This document shows, in pieces, positions 17,144 through 26,441 of a DNA stretch of 64,000 bases (positions within the stretch are counted from its first letter, which is position 1; the number at the start of each line of letters is the position of its first letter). The stretch covers positions 3,844,001-3,908,000 of the forward strand of contig NZ_CP010776.1 of NCBI RefSeq assembly GCF_001577755.1, read 5' to 3'. The stretch comes from Rufibacter sp. DG15C (GTDB taxonomy: Bacteria; Bacteroidota; Bacteroidia; Cytophagales; Hymenobacteraceae). The notes below the pieces were generated by a model. The model saw only the letters and a program-made list of their open reading frames with translations. It made no database searches and was not told the DNA's origin. The position numbers and the translations under genes are program-made.

Positions 17144-19963
17144 TTACTGCACTACAATTTGTACAGACTGCGCCGTGGCGCCGGTGATTACTTTGCAGAT
17201 GTACAGGCCTGGAGCCAGACGTCCGCCGCTTGGAGTAGTCAAGGCTTGTTGAATGGCCTTCGGTCCTGCTGCTTGGCGGCCTAAGTTTTGTTCATTCACC
17301 AACCTGCCTAATTGGTCATACAACTGAATGCTCACCTCAGAGGCTGTAGTTAATTGGTATTTGAGCGTTACCTGACCATTAAAGCTTGGGTTTGGATATG
17401 CCACTAGCTGTTTCGCTAAGGCGTCTTTGTCTTCCAACACACCCGTGATAATGCCACTGTTCGAGATTCTTATAGAGGTGTACAAGCGCATTTCGCCGGG
17501 CTGTAAGGTGATGCCTTGGTTCACGTTGGTCACCGTCAACGCTTCTCCAGACATGTAATCATACCAGGTACCGGTATACTGGAACTTGGCGTCTGCCGTA
17601 GTGGCCGTCAGCCCGAAGTTACCCACAATGGCCACGTTCATGCTAGGATCCTGGATATGGATTCTTTTGATGGTTCCTCCTAAGTCCAGAGTGAAGTCAT
17701 TGGATTCAAAGGCCGGCTGTTCTACTTTTAATTTGATTAAGGCCGCATACACATCATAGAGTTTCTTACGCTCAGCGTCCTGGTAGTATTCCCAAAGAAT
17801 GGGCTTGTTGCCGGTTCTACCGTTCTGGTCAATAGAAATGTCATAGCCTACCTCGCCAAACTGCCAAATCATTTTAGGACCCGGGATGGTGAAGAAGAAA
17901 CCGGCCGCCAGACGCATGCGCTTCAGGGCATTGGTCAAGGTTTTAGTGCTATAAGACCCAGAACTTAAGCCGTTTCTTAACACATCAAACATCATGCGCT
18001 CCTCGTCATGGCTTTCCATGTATCCCACTACGTGCGGACTGTTCCAACCGCGGCGCTTGTATGAGATCCAGTCGAAGTTGGAGTTGTTCATGTCTCCTTT
18101 GGCGGCTTGGCGGTAGTTATGGTTCAAGTTGCCCCACAGCATCATGCCGTAGTCGGCTAATACTTTCTCCTCTGAGTTGTCTGCCAAGTGCTCAAGGATG
18201 ACATAGGCAGAAGGGTCTACGCTCCAGATGTGGTCTGCCATGCGCTTCAGGATATCTACCCTTGACTGGTCATACTGGCCCCAAAGCCCTACGTTGCCCA
18301 GTGTCTGTTTCTGCGTGAAGCCTTTAGACAAGTCAAAGCGGTAGCCGTCAATGTTATATTCCTTAAGCCAGAACTCGTTTACGCGGTCAACAAAATACTT
18401 GGTGGCCAGGCTCTCATGGTTGAAGTCATGGCCTACATTGTAATCATGCGTAGGCGTGGGGTTAAACCAAGGGCTTTCTGGCGTGGTCTGACCGGTGGCG
18501 CTGTTGTAGTATAACTGCACCATAGGCGACTGACTGAACGAGTGGTTCAATACCATGTCAATGATGACGGCCATGCCTCTTTTGTGCGCCTCATCAATGA
18601 AGCGCTTGAGCATGTCTTTGGAGCCGTAATATTTATCAGGCGCGAAGTAAAAACTGGAGTTATAGCCCCAGCTTAGGTTGCCCTCAAACTCATTGATGGG
18701 CATCAGTTCAATGGTGTTAATGCCGAGGCGGCTCAAATAATCCAGTGTGTCTTTGAGTGTCTGGTAGTTATGGTTGGCCAGGAAATCCCGCACCAATAGC
18801 TCATAGATGACCATGTCGGTCTTTTTAGGCGCTGTGAAGTTGGTTACCTGCCAAGCATAGGCTGTTTGATCGGTTTGCAACACGCTGGTCAGGCCTGTGG
18901 TCTTGCCCGTTGGGTAGGCTTTCAGGTTAGGGTAGGTAGTAGATTCCAGGTACTGGTCATTGTTGGGGTCCAGCACTTTCTCAGTATACGGATCCGCTAT
19001 TTTCAAGCTCTCATTTACCAGGTATTGGTAGGCGTATTCCTGCTTTGGCGTCAAATTGTCAATACGAGTCCAGAAACGGGTACCATCTGGGGTCTTATAC
19101 ATAGGCGTGCTCGCCTGCCAGTTGTTAAAATCCCCGATGGCGTAAACACTCGTCTTGTTGGGCGCAAATAAATTTAGCAACACGCTGGTAGGGCTCAAAT
19201 AGGTGATGCCGTCCTTGGCGCCAGCCGGTATGGCCTGTACCTGGGTGGCGGTTCTCACCACAAACCCGAAGGAGTCTGCCGCTACCACCGTACCGCCATT
19301 TTCTGCCGTCAGTTTCACTTTGTTGTAGCCCGCAGAGGCGGCTATCACATTCGCCTCCAAGGCTGTGCCAGTAGCCTCAGAAACCTTCTGGTCGTTCACA
19401 TACAACTTGAGCGCAGTGCTGCTGGAGGCCGTTCCCTTCACCTGAATAGACTGGTTCTGATCCACAAAGTAAGGGTTCATACCCACCGCTGGCTGCGTAA
19501 TGGTCACGTTGATAGCCCCAGATTTAAAGATAGGCACCTTGATGTCCTTATTCTCGGTGTCCTTCCCTTCTTTGGTGCCGGTGCTGGTTTTACTCCAGAA
19601 GACAAACATCAAAGCGGTGATTTCTTCGTTGGCGGCCACGCCGTAGTAAGCACGCGGGTTGTCAATGACCAGTTGGTACTTGTTATTGCCCAAAGGCACC
19701 ATTCTAGTGGCTTCAATGCCCACTTCCCAGCCGCTTTTCACGTGCGTCCAAGTGGTGCCGTTGTTCACCAGCACCCCGGTGTGCGCGTAGATGGGTGTGG
19801 TCACGTTCTCCAGACCGCGGTTTCCTTTAGTGGCGTCAAAAATTATGGTTACCTTATCGGTCTCGGTGGGGAAGTTTGGAGTCCAGGCGACTACTTGCGC
19901 CTGGCCGCTTTTTGCCAGCAGAGCCAACCATAAGAGGCACAGCAATCGTAAAGTATGTTTCAT
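17144..19963 (-). CDS. GH13 amylase/pullulanase-like enzyme with CBM48-like domain and T9SS sorting domain
   Basis: A 939-residue secreted enzyme. Residues 1-22 are a signal peptide ending SGQAQ. Two beta-rich N-terminal regions follow (about 25-150, possibly starch-binding, and 151-240). Residues about 255-345 look like an E-set/CBM48 domain (VYAIGDFNNW at 273-282, EYAYQYLVN). The GH13 barrel (about 383-780) has MVIYELLVRDFL, IIDMVLNHSF (467-476), nucleophile GYRFDLSKG with D544, acid/base LEHLA with E591, and MESHDEERM with D653. The last ~80 residues (YPNPSFNGQVTLKYQL..., ending SVQIVVQ) are a T9SS type A domain. CBM48 plus GH13 is usual in pullulanases, isoamylases and branching enzymes, so a debranching role is plausible. 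It is transcribed away from the adjacent glgB and is not in the susCD operon. Confidence 0.9.
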   Translation of the reverse strand: MKHTLRLLCLLWLALLAKSGQAQVVAWTPNFPTETDKVTIIFDATKGNRGLENVTTPIYAHTGVLVNNGTTWTHVKSGWEVGIEATRMVPLGNNKYQLVIDNPRAYYGVAANEEITALMFVFWSKTSTGTKEGKDTENKDIKVPIFKSGAINVTITQPAVGMNPYFVDQNQSIQVKGTASSSTALKLYVNDQKVSEATGTALEANVIAASAGYNKVKLTAENGGTVVAADSFGFVVRTATQVQAIPAGAKDGITYLSPTSVLLNLFAPNKTSVYAIGDFNNWQASTPMYKTPDGTRFWTRIDNLTPKQEYAYQYLVNESLKIADPYTEKVLDPNNDQYLESTTYPNLKAYPTGKTTGLTSVLQTDQTAYAWQVTNFTAPKKTDMVIYELLVRDFLANHNYQTLKDTLDYLSRLGINTIELMPINEFEGNLSWGYNSSFYFAPDKYYGSKDMLKRFIDEAHKRGMAVIIDMVLNHSFSQSPMVQLYYNSATGQTTPESPWFNPTPTHDYNVGHDFNHESLATKYFVDRVNEFWLKEYNIDGYRFDLSKGFTQKQTLGNVGLWGQYDQSRVDILKRMADHIWSVDPSAYVILEHLADNSEEKVLADYGMMLWGNLNHNYRQAAKGDMNNSNFDWISYKRRGWNSPHVVGYMESHDEERMMFDVLRNGLSSGSYSTKTLTNALKRMRLAAGFFFTIPGPKMIWQFGEVGYDISIDQNGRTGNKPILWEYYQDAERKKLYDVYAALIKLKVEQPAFESNDFTLDLGGTIKRIHIQDPSMNVAIVGNFGLTATTADAKFQYTGTWYDYMSGEALTVTNVNQGITLQPGEMRLYTSIRISNSGIITGVLEDKDALAKQLVAYPNPSFNGQVTLKYQLTTASEVSIQLYDQLGRLVNEQNLGRQAAGPKAIQQALTTPSGGRLAPGLYICKVITGATAQSVQIVVQ

Positions 19964-20068
19964 GCGAACGCGATAAATAGTTTTAAAAGAGAAATTTACG
20001 GAGAATTAATGGGTTTACGCAATCGTTTTCCTTGATAAATTAGTAACGGTTCCGCAATGAAAGGCCCT

Positions 20069-20105
20069 GTTTTTGGCATCTTTCAAGAAAAACAGGCCAA
20101 AAACG
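20069..20105. repeat. Palindromic intergenic hairpin, copy 4
   Basis: The left arm TGTTTTTGGCATCTTTC is imperfect; the right arm AAAACAGGCCAAAAACG matches the consensus. It lies between divergent genes, 49 nt before the branching-enzyme ATG, so it cannot be a 3' element here. Confidence 0.75.
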
Positions 20106-20153
20106 GATTAAATTCAAATTATTGTCATATTATTTTCTGCCCAACCTTACCCT

Positions 20154-22175
20154 ATGGTAACCTCTTCTAAAGTCCTGGCTCTTGTGCAATCTGACGTCTA
20201 TCTGGAGCCATACCTACCTCATCTCCTCAAAAGACAGCAACGGTTTAAAGACGAAGTCCAGAAAATAGAGCAGGAAAACGTCAGCCTTCTGGAATACGCT
20301 GCTTGGCATGAGTACCTGGGCGTGCACCAAGCCCCTGACAAATCAGGCTGGTGGTACAGAGAGTGGGCCCCGGCCGCACAATCCTTGGCCTTCATCGGAG
20401 ATTTTAACGGTTGGGACCGGTCTGTACACCCGCTTTCCAAAATCAAGGAGGGCATCTGGGAGGTGTTTGTGCCGGCAGACGCCTACCCCATTGAACATGG
20501 GCAGCGGTGCAAGGTGCACGTGGTAGACCAGCAGGGCAAGGGTCAGGACAGAATACCTGCCTACATCCGGCGGGTGGTGCAAGATCCACAGACCTATGAC
20601 TTTGCAGGTCAGATCTGGTGCCCCCAAGCAGAATTTACTTGGTCAGACAACAGCTTCCAGGTAGACACTCAGACGGCGCCTCTCATCTATGAATGCCACG
20701 TAGGCATGGCCACCGAAGAACACAAGGTGGGCACCTATCGGGAGTTCGCCGATTTAGTCCTGCCACGGATTGCGGAGACCGGCTACAACTGTCTGCAGCT
20801 GATGGCCTTGGCGGAGCACCCCTACTACGGTTCGTTTGGCTACCACGTGTCTAACTTCTTTGCGCCTTCCTCCAGGTTTGGGACACCAGAGGACTTGAAA
20901 TACCTCATCAACGAAGCACATAAAAGAGGTATCTCCGTCATCATGGATTTGATTCATGCGCATGCCGTTAAGAATGAGGCTGAGGGGCTGGCAAACTTTG
21001 ACGGTTCCGGCGGGCAGTACTTCCACACCGGGCCGCGCGGCCACCACCCCGGCTGGGACTCCAAACTCTTCAACTACGGCACCCCAGAGGTACGGCGTTT
21101 TTTGCTTTCTAACCTGCGTTATTGGCTGGAGGAGTTTCACATAGACGGTTTTAGGTTTGACGGGGTCACCTCCATGCTCTACCACCACCACGGCGAGGGC
21201 GTCGCTTTTGACCATTATGACAAGTACTTTGACGCAGGCGTGGACTTGGACGCCATTCTCTACCTGCAATTAGCCACCCAGCTTTCGCATTCCATCCAGC
21301 CTGCATCCATTTTGATTGCTGAGGACATGAGCGGGATGCCGGGCCTCTGCCGGACGCATGAAGAGGGCGGCGTTGGGTTTGACTACCGGCTGGCCATGGG
21401 CATTCCGGATTACTGGATAAAAATTCTTAAGCACAAGCGCGACGAAGACTGGAACCTGCACGAAATCTGGCACGAGCTTACTAACCGCCGCTTGCAAGAG
21501 AAAACCGTGGCCTACGCCGAGTCCCATGATCAATCCTTGGTAGGCGATAAAACGCTGGCGTTCTGGCTCATGGACAAGGACATGTATTTTCATATGCACG
21601 TGCAGGACAAGAACGCCGTCATTGACCGGGGCATGGCCTTGCACAAAATGATACGGCTCATCACCTTAGCCTTGGGCGGTGAGGCCTACTTGACGTTCAT
21701 TGGGAATGAGTTCGGACACCCGGAGTGGGTGGATTTCCCGAGGGAGGGCAACAATTGGAGCTACCAGTACGCGCGCCGGCAATGGTCCTTAGTTGACAAT
21801 GAAGAGCTCAAATACCGCCAGCTGTGGAAGTTTGAAAAAGACATGCTGTCTTTGGCCAAGAAAACTCAACTCTTGACCCAAGGCGCGGCCAACATGCTGC
21901 ATCTGGACACTACCAACAACGTGTTGATTTTTGAGCGGGCAGGCTTGCTGTTCCTCTTCAACTTCCACACCAAAAACTCCATCCCTGACTATATCCTACC
22001 AGTGTACCAAGCCGGAAGCTATCAGATTGTTTTATCCTCAGACGCGCCCCAAACAGGAGGCCATGACCGCGTGGACACAACCATTTCCTATTTCACCAAG
22101 CCCACCAAATACGGCCCTAGGCTAAGCATTTACCTCCCCAACCGCACGGCTTTGGTATTGAAACAAGTAGACTAG
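20154..22175 (+). CDS. glgB: 1,4-alpha-glucan branching enzyme, GH13_8 (eukaryote-like) type
   Basis: A 673-residue cytoplasmic branching enzyme that transfers alpha-1,4 glucan segments to alpha-1,6 positions. An N-terminal helix is followed by a CBM48 domain (WWYREWAPAAQSLAFIGDFNGWD at 66-88). The barrel contains IYECHVGMA (178-186), the GYHVSNFFAPSSRFGTPEDLK stretch (229-249), nucleophile GFRFDGVTSM with D336, acid/base LIAEDMSG with E390, and YAESHDQSLVGDKT. These stretches are closer to eukaryotic GBE1 (subfamily GH13_8) than to E. coli GlgB (GH13_9), as is common in Bacteroidota. No signal peptide is seen. With the GT3 glycogen synthase 4 kb downstream it should form the glycogen synthesis machinery. 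Confidence 0.95.
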   Translation: MVTSSKVLALVQSDVYLEPYLPHLLKRQQRFKDEVQKIEQENVSLLEYAAWHEYLGVHQAPDKSGWWYREWAPAAQSLAFIGDFNGWDRSVHPLSKIKEGIWEVFVPADAYPIEHGQRCKVHVVDQQGKGQDRIPAYIRRVVQDPQTYDFAGQIWCPQAEFTWSDNSFQVDTQTAPLIYECHVGMATEEHKVGTYREFADLVLPRIAETGYNCLQLMALAEHPYYGSFGYHVSNFFAPSSRFGTPEDLKYLINEAHKRGISVIMDLIHAHAVKNEAEGLANFDGSGGQYFHTGPRGHHPGWDSKLFNYGTPEVRRFLLSNLRYWLEEFHIDGFRFDGVTSMLYHHHGEGVAFDHYDKYFDAGVDLDAILYLQLATQLSHSIQPASILIAEDMSGMPGLCRTHEEGGVGFDYRLAMGIPDYWIKILKHKRDEDWNLHEIWHELTNRRLQEKTVAYAESHDQSLVGDKTLAFWLMDKDMYFHMHVQDKNAVIDRGMALHKMIRLITLALGGEAYLTFIGNEFGHPEWVDFPREGNNWSYQYARRQWSLVDNEELKYRQLWKFEKDMLSLAKKTQLLTQGAANMLHLDTTNNVLIFERAGLLFLFNFHTKNSIPDYILPVYQAGSYQIVLSSDAPQTGGHDRVDTTISYFTKPTKYGPRLSIYLPNRTALVLKQVD

Positions 22176-22230
22176 AAAATAGCTTCTTAGGCTATAATAA
22201 GTAATTAGGGAATACTAGACTTGATAATAT

Positions 22231-22268
22231 CGTTTTTGGCCTGTTTCCTGGAAATAAGGCCAAAAACG
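22231..22268. repeat. Palindromic intergenic hairpin, copy 5
   Basis: CGTTTTTGGCCTGTTTC pairs with GAAATAAGGCCAAAAACG with one mismatch. It lies 56 nt after the branching-enzyme stop, before the strong bidirectional terminator. Confidence 0.88.
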
Positions 22269-22302
22269 AAGGCTACGAATTTCCTGTCCATCAATCTTAA
22301 AA

Positions 22303-22345
22303 AGAGCGGCCCTGCCAAGACTTTGAATCTTGGCAGGGCCGCTCT
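22303..22345. terminator. Bidirectional terminator between convergent glgB and GT4 genes
   Basis: A perfect 18-bp GC-rich stem (AGAGCGGCCCTGCCAAGA and complement) with a 7-nt loop. On the minus strand it is followed by TTTTTAAG, so it ends the GT4 gene well; on plus the T-run is weaker. Confidence 0.9.
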
Positions 22346-22366
22346 GGTTTGTAAAATGCAATAAAA

Positions 22367-23695
22367 TCAGGAAGCCGAATGGGATACTTCAAACAGAGCC
22401 TGGAAGACTTTGCTGGACGTTGACTCCCAGGTGTAAGGCTTCAAGGCTTCTTGGTTGGCCAGCACGGCTTTGGTGCGCAGCGTGTTGTCATTCAACAGTT
22501 GCAGAATGTGGTCAGCCAGGCCTTCGGTATCATGGGCATCTGACAAGTAAGCATTTGGTAATACCTCACCTGCCCCGGTCTGCCGCGTAATCACCACGGG
22601 TATGCCCGCCTGCGTAGCTTCTACCGCTGCCAGTCCAAAAGGCTCTGATACGGCTGGCAGGCAGAAAACGCTGGAATCATGCAAAAGGGCCTTGGCCTCC
22701 TCCTGCGGCAAGAAACCGGTAAAGGTCACTACCTCTTCCAACTCAAGTTTCTTGGTAAGTTGCTGGGCTTCGTCCCATAAAGGACCATGGCCGGCTATCA
22801 CAAATTTTACGCTGGGGTCTTTTCTGTTAATGCACTTGGCTACTCGTAAAAACTGCAACGGCCCTTTCTGCGGCACTAGCCTGCCCAGGAATATTACTTG
22901 TCTGGCTTGAGGATCTACCGTTGGTTCAAAATTATTCTCAGAGCAGCCGTTGTAGATGACCTTGATTTTGTTTTTGCTTACGCCATAGCGTGTGGCAATC
23001 ATATTAGCAGTGCGTTCACTTACGGCCAGAATGAGATCTGCCTGGTGCATGGCTTTGGCCTCTAATTCATAGACCCATCCCCAAGGCTGCGCCACCTGTC
23101 TATCAAAGGTGAGGCTGTGCACATGCAGCACCAGAGGCACCTTGCGTTGAGTTTTAATCTCAGTACCGGCCAGAAAGGTCATCCAGTCATGGGCGTATAC
23201 TATGTCAATCTCTTTATGAGAGGCCAACCGGGCGGCAAACCGGGCAAACTGGATCACTTCAAAGTTCAAGGTACCCTTTGGGCCGGTGGCAATGGTAATT
23301 TCAGGCTGGGGCTTAGGTGTTATTGGCTCTTGGTCTATAATTTCTTCTTGGAGACCACCTTCCTTTTCAGCCTGTTCCTTGGCTAGAGCTTCCTTTAAAT
23401 AATATTCCTCTTCGTTCTCATAAGGGAACAGGTTGGCGGGCACTCTATAGGTTTTAGCAAAGCGCTCATAGGTTCTACTAACCGGCGCTTGCGTAATGGT
23501 GGCCAGGTCCAAATCATTCAGGCCCACCACGTTGGTTCTCTGGGACAGGGCCTGACCTTCGGCCTGCGGCACAATTAAGGTTAAGTCAACCTCTTTAGAA
23601 AGTGATTCGGCTAGGTGAAAGCAGGCTTTGCCCACTCCTCCATTCAAGACAGGCTGGTCTTCCCAACCCAACATCAATACGCGCAGTTTTTCCAT
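22367..23695 (-). CDS. Glycosyltransferase family 4 protein, glycogen-synthase-like
   Basis: A 442-residue GT-B glycosyltransferase. The N-terminus LRVLMLGWEDQPVLNGGVGKACFHLAESLS carries the glycine-rich acceptor-side loop (GGVG) seen in starch/glycogen synthases. The C-terminal half has the nucleotide-sugar site: IYNGCSENNF near 247-256, VIFLGRLVPQKGPLQFL near 266-282, the EEVVTFTGFLPQEE stretch, and the E-x7-E type motif EPFGLAAVEA near 364-373. A charged insert near 105-140 (EEEYYLKEALAKEQAEKEGG) is unusual. It sits among glycogen genes, so a role in glucan synthesis or priming is reasonable, but GT4 enzymes are diverse and the donor sugar cannot be read from the sequence. Confidence 0.85.
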   Translation of the reverse strand: MEKLRVLMLGWEDQPVLNGGVGKACFHLAESLSKEVDLTLIVPQAEGQALSQRTNVVGLNDLDLATITQAPVSRTYERFAKTYRVPANLFPYENEEEYYLKEALAKEQAEKEGGLQEEIIDQEPITPKPQPEITIATGPKGTLNFEVIQFARFAARLASHKEIDIVYAHDWMTFLAGTEIKTQRKVPLVLHVHSLTFDRQVAQPWGWVYELEAKAMHQADLILAVSERTANMIATRYGVSKNKIKVIYNGCSENNFEPTVDPQARQVIFLGRLVPQKGPLQFLRVAKCINRKDPSVKFVIAGHGPLWDEAQQLTKKLELEEVVTFTGFLPQEEAKALLHDSSVFCLPAVSEPFGLAAVEATQAGIPVVITRQTGAGEVLPNAYLSDAHDTEGLADHILQLLNDNTLRTKAVLANQEALKPYTWESTSSKVFQALFEVSHSAS

Positions 23696-23907
23696 GGTAC
23701 CCTCTAATTCATCCTGGAAGACGGCAATGCCTCCTTTACCGGAAGGTAGTGTTTCTTATGCCAAGATAGAATCAGTAAATTTATTTATTTATCCTCTACT
23801 TAGATAAGAATAGGAAGGTTAAAAGAAACTTACAGTATTTCGCGCAAAATATTTCAGAGTGAAATACGGAATCTCTTACTTGCGAATAGTTTTCCCAGTT
23901 TTTTAGA

Positions 23908-26340
23908 ATGGACAATTCAATTCAGGACCATAATTACATGCTCAATGAGCTGAGCGCCAAGCGGGAAGAGTTTTTTCCGGGCACGGTGCAGCAAGTTCAG
24001 CAGGCAGACCATCATATCATATTCATCTGTGACAACCGCGTCGCGCTTCGGCTGGAAGTGGTCACAGACAGCATCCTCCGGTTTAGGTTTGCCACTGAGG
24101 GCGCGTTTGGACGGGATTTCTCCTACGCCGTGGAGCCGCAGCGCAAGCCTTCGCCTCCTTCCTTTGAATTCAAAGAACTGACAGACCATTACCGCGTCAC
24201 CACCCAGGACCTTATCTGTACCATCTCTAAAGTGGGCATGCGCGCCAGAATGCTGGACCGCTCCGGCATTCTACTCAACGAAGATGAGAAAGGGTTCCAT
24301 TGGGAAGAGCACAAAGATTACGGCGGCGACATTGTGAAGATGAGCAAGGTGGCCAAACCGCACGAGTTCTACTATGGCCTAGGCGACAAGGCCAACAACA
24401 TGAACCTGCGGGGTGAGCGCTTTGAGAACTGGGGCGCCGACACCTACGGCTATGGCAAGGGCTCAGACCCTCTTTACAAGAACATCAACTTCTTCATGGG
24501 TTTGCACAACCGCAACGCCTACGGGGTCTTCTTTGACAACACATTCCGGTCGTTTTTTGACTTTGGGCGGGAGCGCAAGGACGTCACCAGCTTTTGGGCG
24601 CAGGGCGGCACCATGGACTATTACTTCATCTACGGTCCAACCCTGCTGGAAGTGGTGCAGAAGTACACGGTCATGACGGGCACCCCCGAACTGCCGCCAC
24701 TTTGGTCTTTGGGTTATCACCAGTGCAAATGGAGCTATTATCCAGAGAAGGTGGTGAAAGACCTGGCCAAGGGTTTTAGAGAGCGCCAGATCCCTTGTGA
24801 CGCCTTGTATTTGGACATTGACTACATGGAGGGCTTTAGGTGCTTTACCTGGAGCAAAGAGCATTTCCCAGACCCGGCGCGCTTGGTCAAAGAACTGAAA
24901 GACGACGGCTTTAAAACGGTGGTGATCATTGACCCCGGCATTAAGATTGATCCAGATTATTGGGTGTACCAAGAAGGCGTGGAGAATGATTACTTCTGCC
25001 GCCGCGCTGATGGGCCATTATACAAAGGAACCGTATGGCCGGGCTTGTGCCACTTCCCTGACTATACTCGGGAGGATGTGCGTGAGTGGTGGTCTGGCTT
25101 GTTTAAAGGATTGATTTCTGAGGTAGGCGTGAAAGGCGTCTGGAACGACATGAACGAGCCGGCCGTATTTGAGATTGGCACCTTCCCGAACGATGTGCGC
25201 CACCATTTCGACGGCGAGCCGGGTAGTCATCGTAAGGCCCACAACATCTACGGCATGCAGATGGCACGTGCCACGTATGAAGGCGTCAAGCGCTTTTCCT
25301 ACCCAGACCGTCCGTTTACCATAACCCGCTCAGGCTATGCCGGCGTGCAGCGCTACGCCTCGGTTTGGACCGGTGACAACATCGCTTCTTGGGAGCATTT
25401 GTGGCTAGCCAACATCCAATGCCAGCGCTTGAGCATCTCTGGTATATCGTTTGTAGGTTCAGACATTGGTGGTTTTATTGAGACGCCAGACGGTGAACTC
25501 TACATCAGGTGGTTGCAGCTGGGCGTCTTCCATCCGTTTTGCCGCACGCACTCTTCCGGGGACCACGGCGAGCAAGAGCCTTGGTCGTTTGGCGAGCCGT
25601 TCACCAGCCTGGCCCGCAAGTTCATAGAACTGCGGTACCAACTGTTGCCGTATCTCTATACTACGTTCTGGCAATACACGACCCATGGCACGCCCATGCT
25701 ACGGCCGCTGGCTTTACTGGACCAGAATGACCCTGAGTGCTATGAGCGCATGGCCGAATTCTGCGTGGGAGACCATCTGCTCATCTGCCCTATCACCCAA
25801 GCCGGGGTAGACGGCCGCGTCATGTACCTGCCGCAGGGCCAATGGTATGACTTCTGGACGGACAAGGTATTGCTGGGCAAGCAGGAATTCTGGGCTACTG
25901 CCCCATTAGACCAAATCCCTATGTTTGTACGGGCCGGCGCGGTCATTCCATTTTACCCAGTGCAGCAGTTTGTAGGCGAAAAAGAAATCCCTGAGCTTAC
26001 CTTGCACGTGTACTACAGCGCTACTACTTGTGAGAGTGTCTTGTATGAAGACGGCGGGGATGGCTACGGCTACGAAGAAGGACAGTATTTGGAGAAAACC
26101 TTCCAAACGGCCACCTCTTTAACCACGTATTTTTTAACGCAGCACAGCAAGGGCAAAGGCGAATCTCAACATCAAACGTTCCGTGTTATCTTCCATGGAA
26201 TGCCGGCGGCCACTGCTACCGTACTGGTGGACAATGAGGAAATAGCGTTTGAAGCTTCTGAGGATTTTGCCACCTTAACCGTGGTAGTCCCAAGTTCCTT
26301 CCAGTTGCTAAGCCTGCATACGGTTATTTCCCCAGAGTAA
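23908..26340 (+). CDS. GH31 alpha-glucosidase
   Basis: An 810-residue GH31 enzyme that removes glucose from the non-reducing ends of alpha-glucans. It has an N-terminal beta-sandwich (about 25-245), then the barrel: LWSLGYHQCKWSYYP near 265-279, ALYLDIDYMEG near 299-309, nucleophile WNDMNEP with D414, acid/base TGDN with D490, and FVGSDIGGF and FHPFCRTHSSGDHGEQEPW further on. The C-terminal beta domains end near 800. There is no signal peptide, so it probably acts in the cytoplasm on imported maltodextrins or on glycogen. It is convergent with the glycogen synthase gene. Length is typical for bacterial alpha-glucosidases of this kind. Confidence 0.95.
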   Translation: MDNSIQDHNYMLNELSAKREEFFPGTVQQVQQADHHIIFICDNRVALRLEVVTDSILRFRFATEGAFGRDFSYAVEPQRKPSPPSFEFKELTDHYRVTTQDLICTISKVGMRARMLDRSGILLNEDEKGFHWEEHKDYGGDIVKMSKVAKPHEFYYGLGDKANNMNLRGERFENWGADTYGYGKGSDPLYKNINFFMGLHNRNAYGVFFDNTFRSFFDFGRERKDVTSFWAQGGTMDYYFIYGPTLLEVVQKYTVMTGTPELPPLWSLGYHQCKWSYYPEKVVKDLAKGFRERQIPCDALYLDIDYMEGFRCFTWSKEHFPDPARLVKELKDDGFKTVVIIDPGIKIDPDYWVYQEGVENDYFCRRADGPLYKGTVWPGLCHFPDYTREDVREWWSGLFKGLISEVGVKGVWNDMNEPAVFEIGTFPNDVRHHFDGEPGSHRKAHNIYGMQMARATYEGVKRFSYPDRPFTITRSGYAGVQRYASVWTGDNIASWEHLWLANIQCQRLSISGISFVGSDIGGFIETPDGELYIRWLQLGVFHPFCRTHSSGDHGEQEPWSFGEPFTSLARKFIELRYQLLPYLYTTFWQYTTHGTPMLRPLALLDQNDPECYERMAEFCVGDHLLICPITQAGVDGRVMYLPQGQWYDFWTDKVLLGKQEFWATAPLDQIPMFVRAGAVIPFYPVQQFVGEKEIPELTLHVYYSATTCESVLYEDGGDGYGYEEGQYLEKTFQTATSLTTYFLTQHSKGKGESQHQTFRVIFHGMPAATATVLVDNEEIAFEASEDFATLTVVVPSSFQLLSLHTVISPE

Positions 26341-26360
26341 ATACCAAGTATTGTATGAGT

Positions 26361-26412
26361 CGGGGTGCGTTTTTGGCCTGTTTTGGGTAAAACAGGCCAA
26401 AAACGCACCCCG
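26361..26412. repeat. Palindromic intergenic hairpin, copy 6 (extended, perfect)
   Basis: Core arms GTTTTTGGCCTGTTTT and AAAACAGGCCAAAAAC are perfect, and the stem continues outward with CGGGGTGCG pairing to CGCACCCCG. It lies 21 nt after the GH31 stop and 29 nt after the glycogen synthase stop, between convergent genes, where a bidirectional terminator is expected. Confidence 0.95.
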
Positions 26413-26441
26413 AATATTTTGATTCTTACATAGAGGAATAT

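Noticed and set aside
20069-20105. Reading all family hairpins as ordinary terminators
   Set aside because: Copies at 20069, 41778, 54336 and 28239 lie upstream of starts or between divergent genes, and most lack a T-run after the stem, so terminator is not a sufficient general label.
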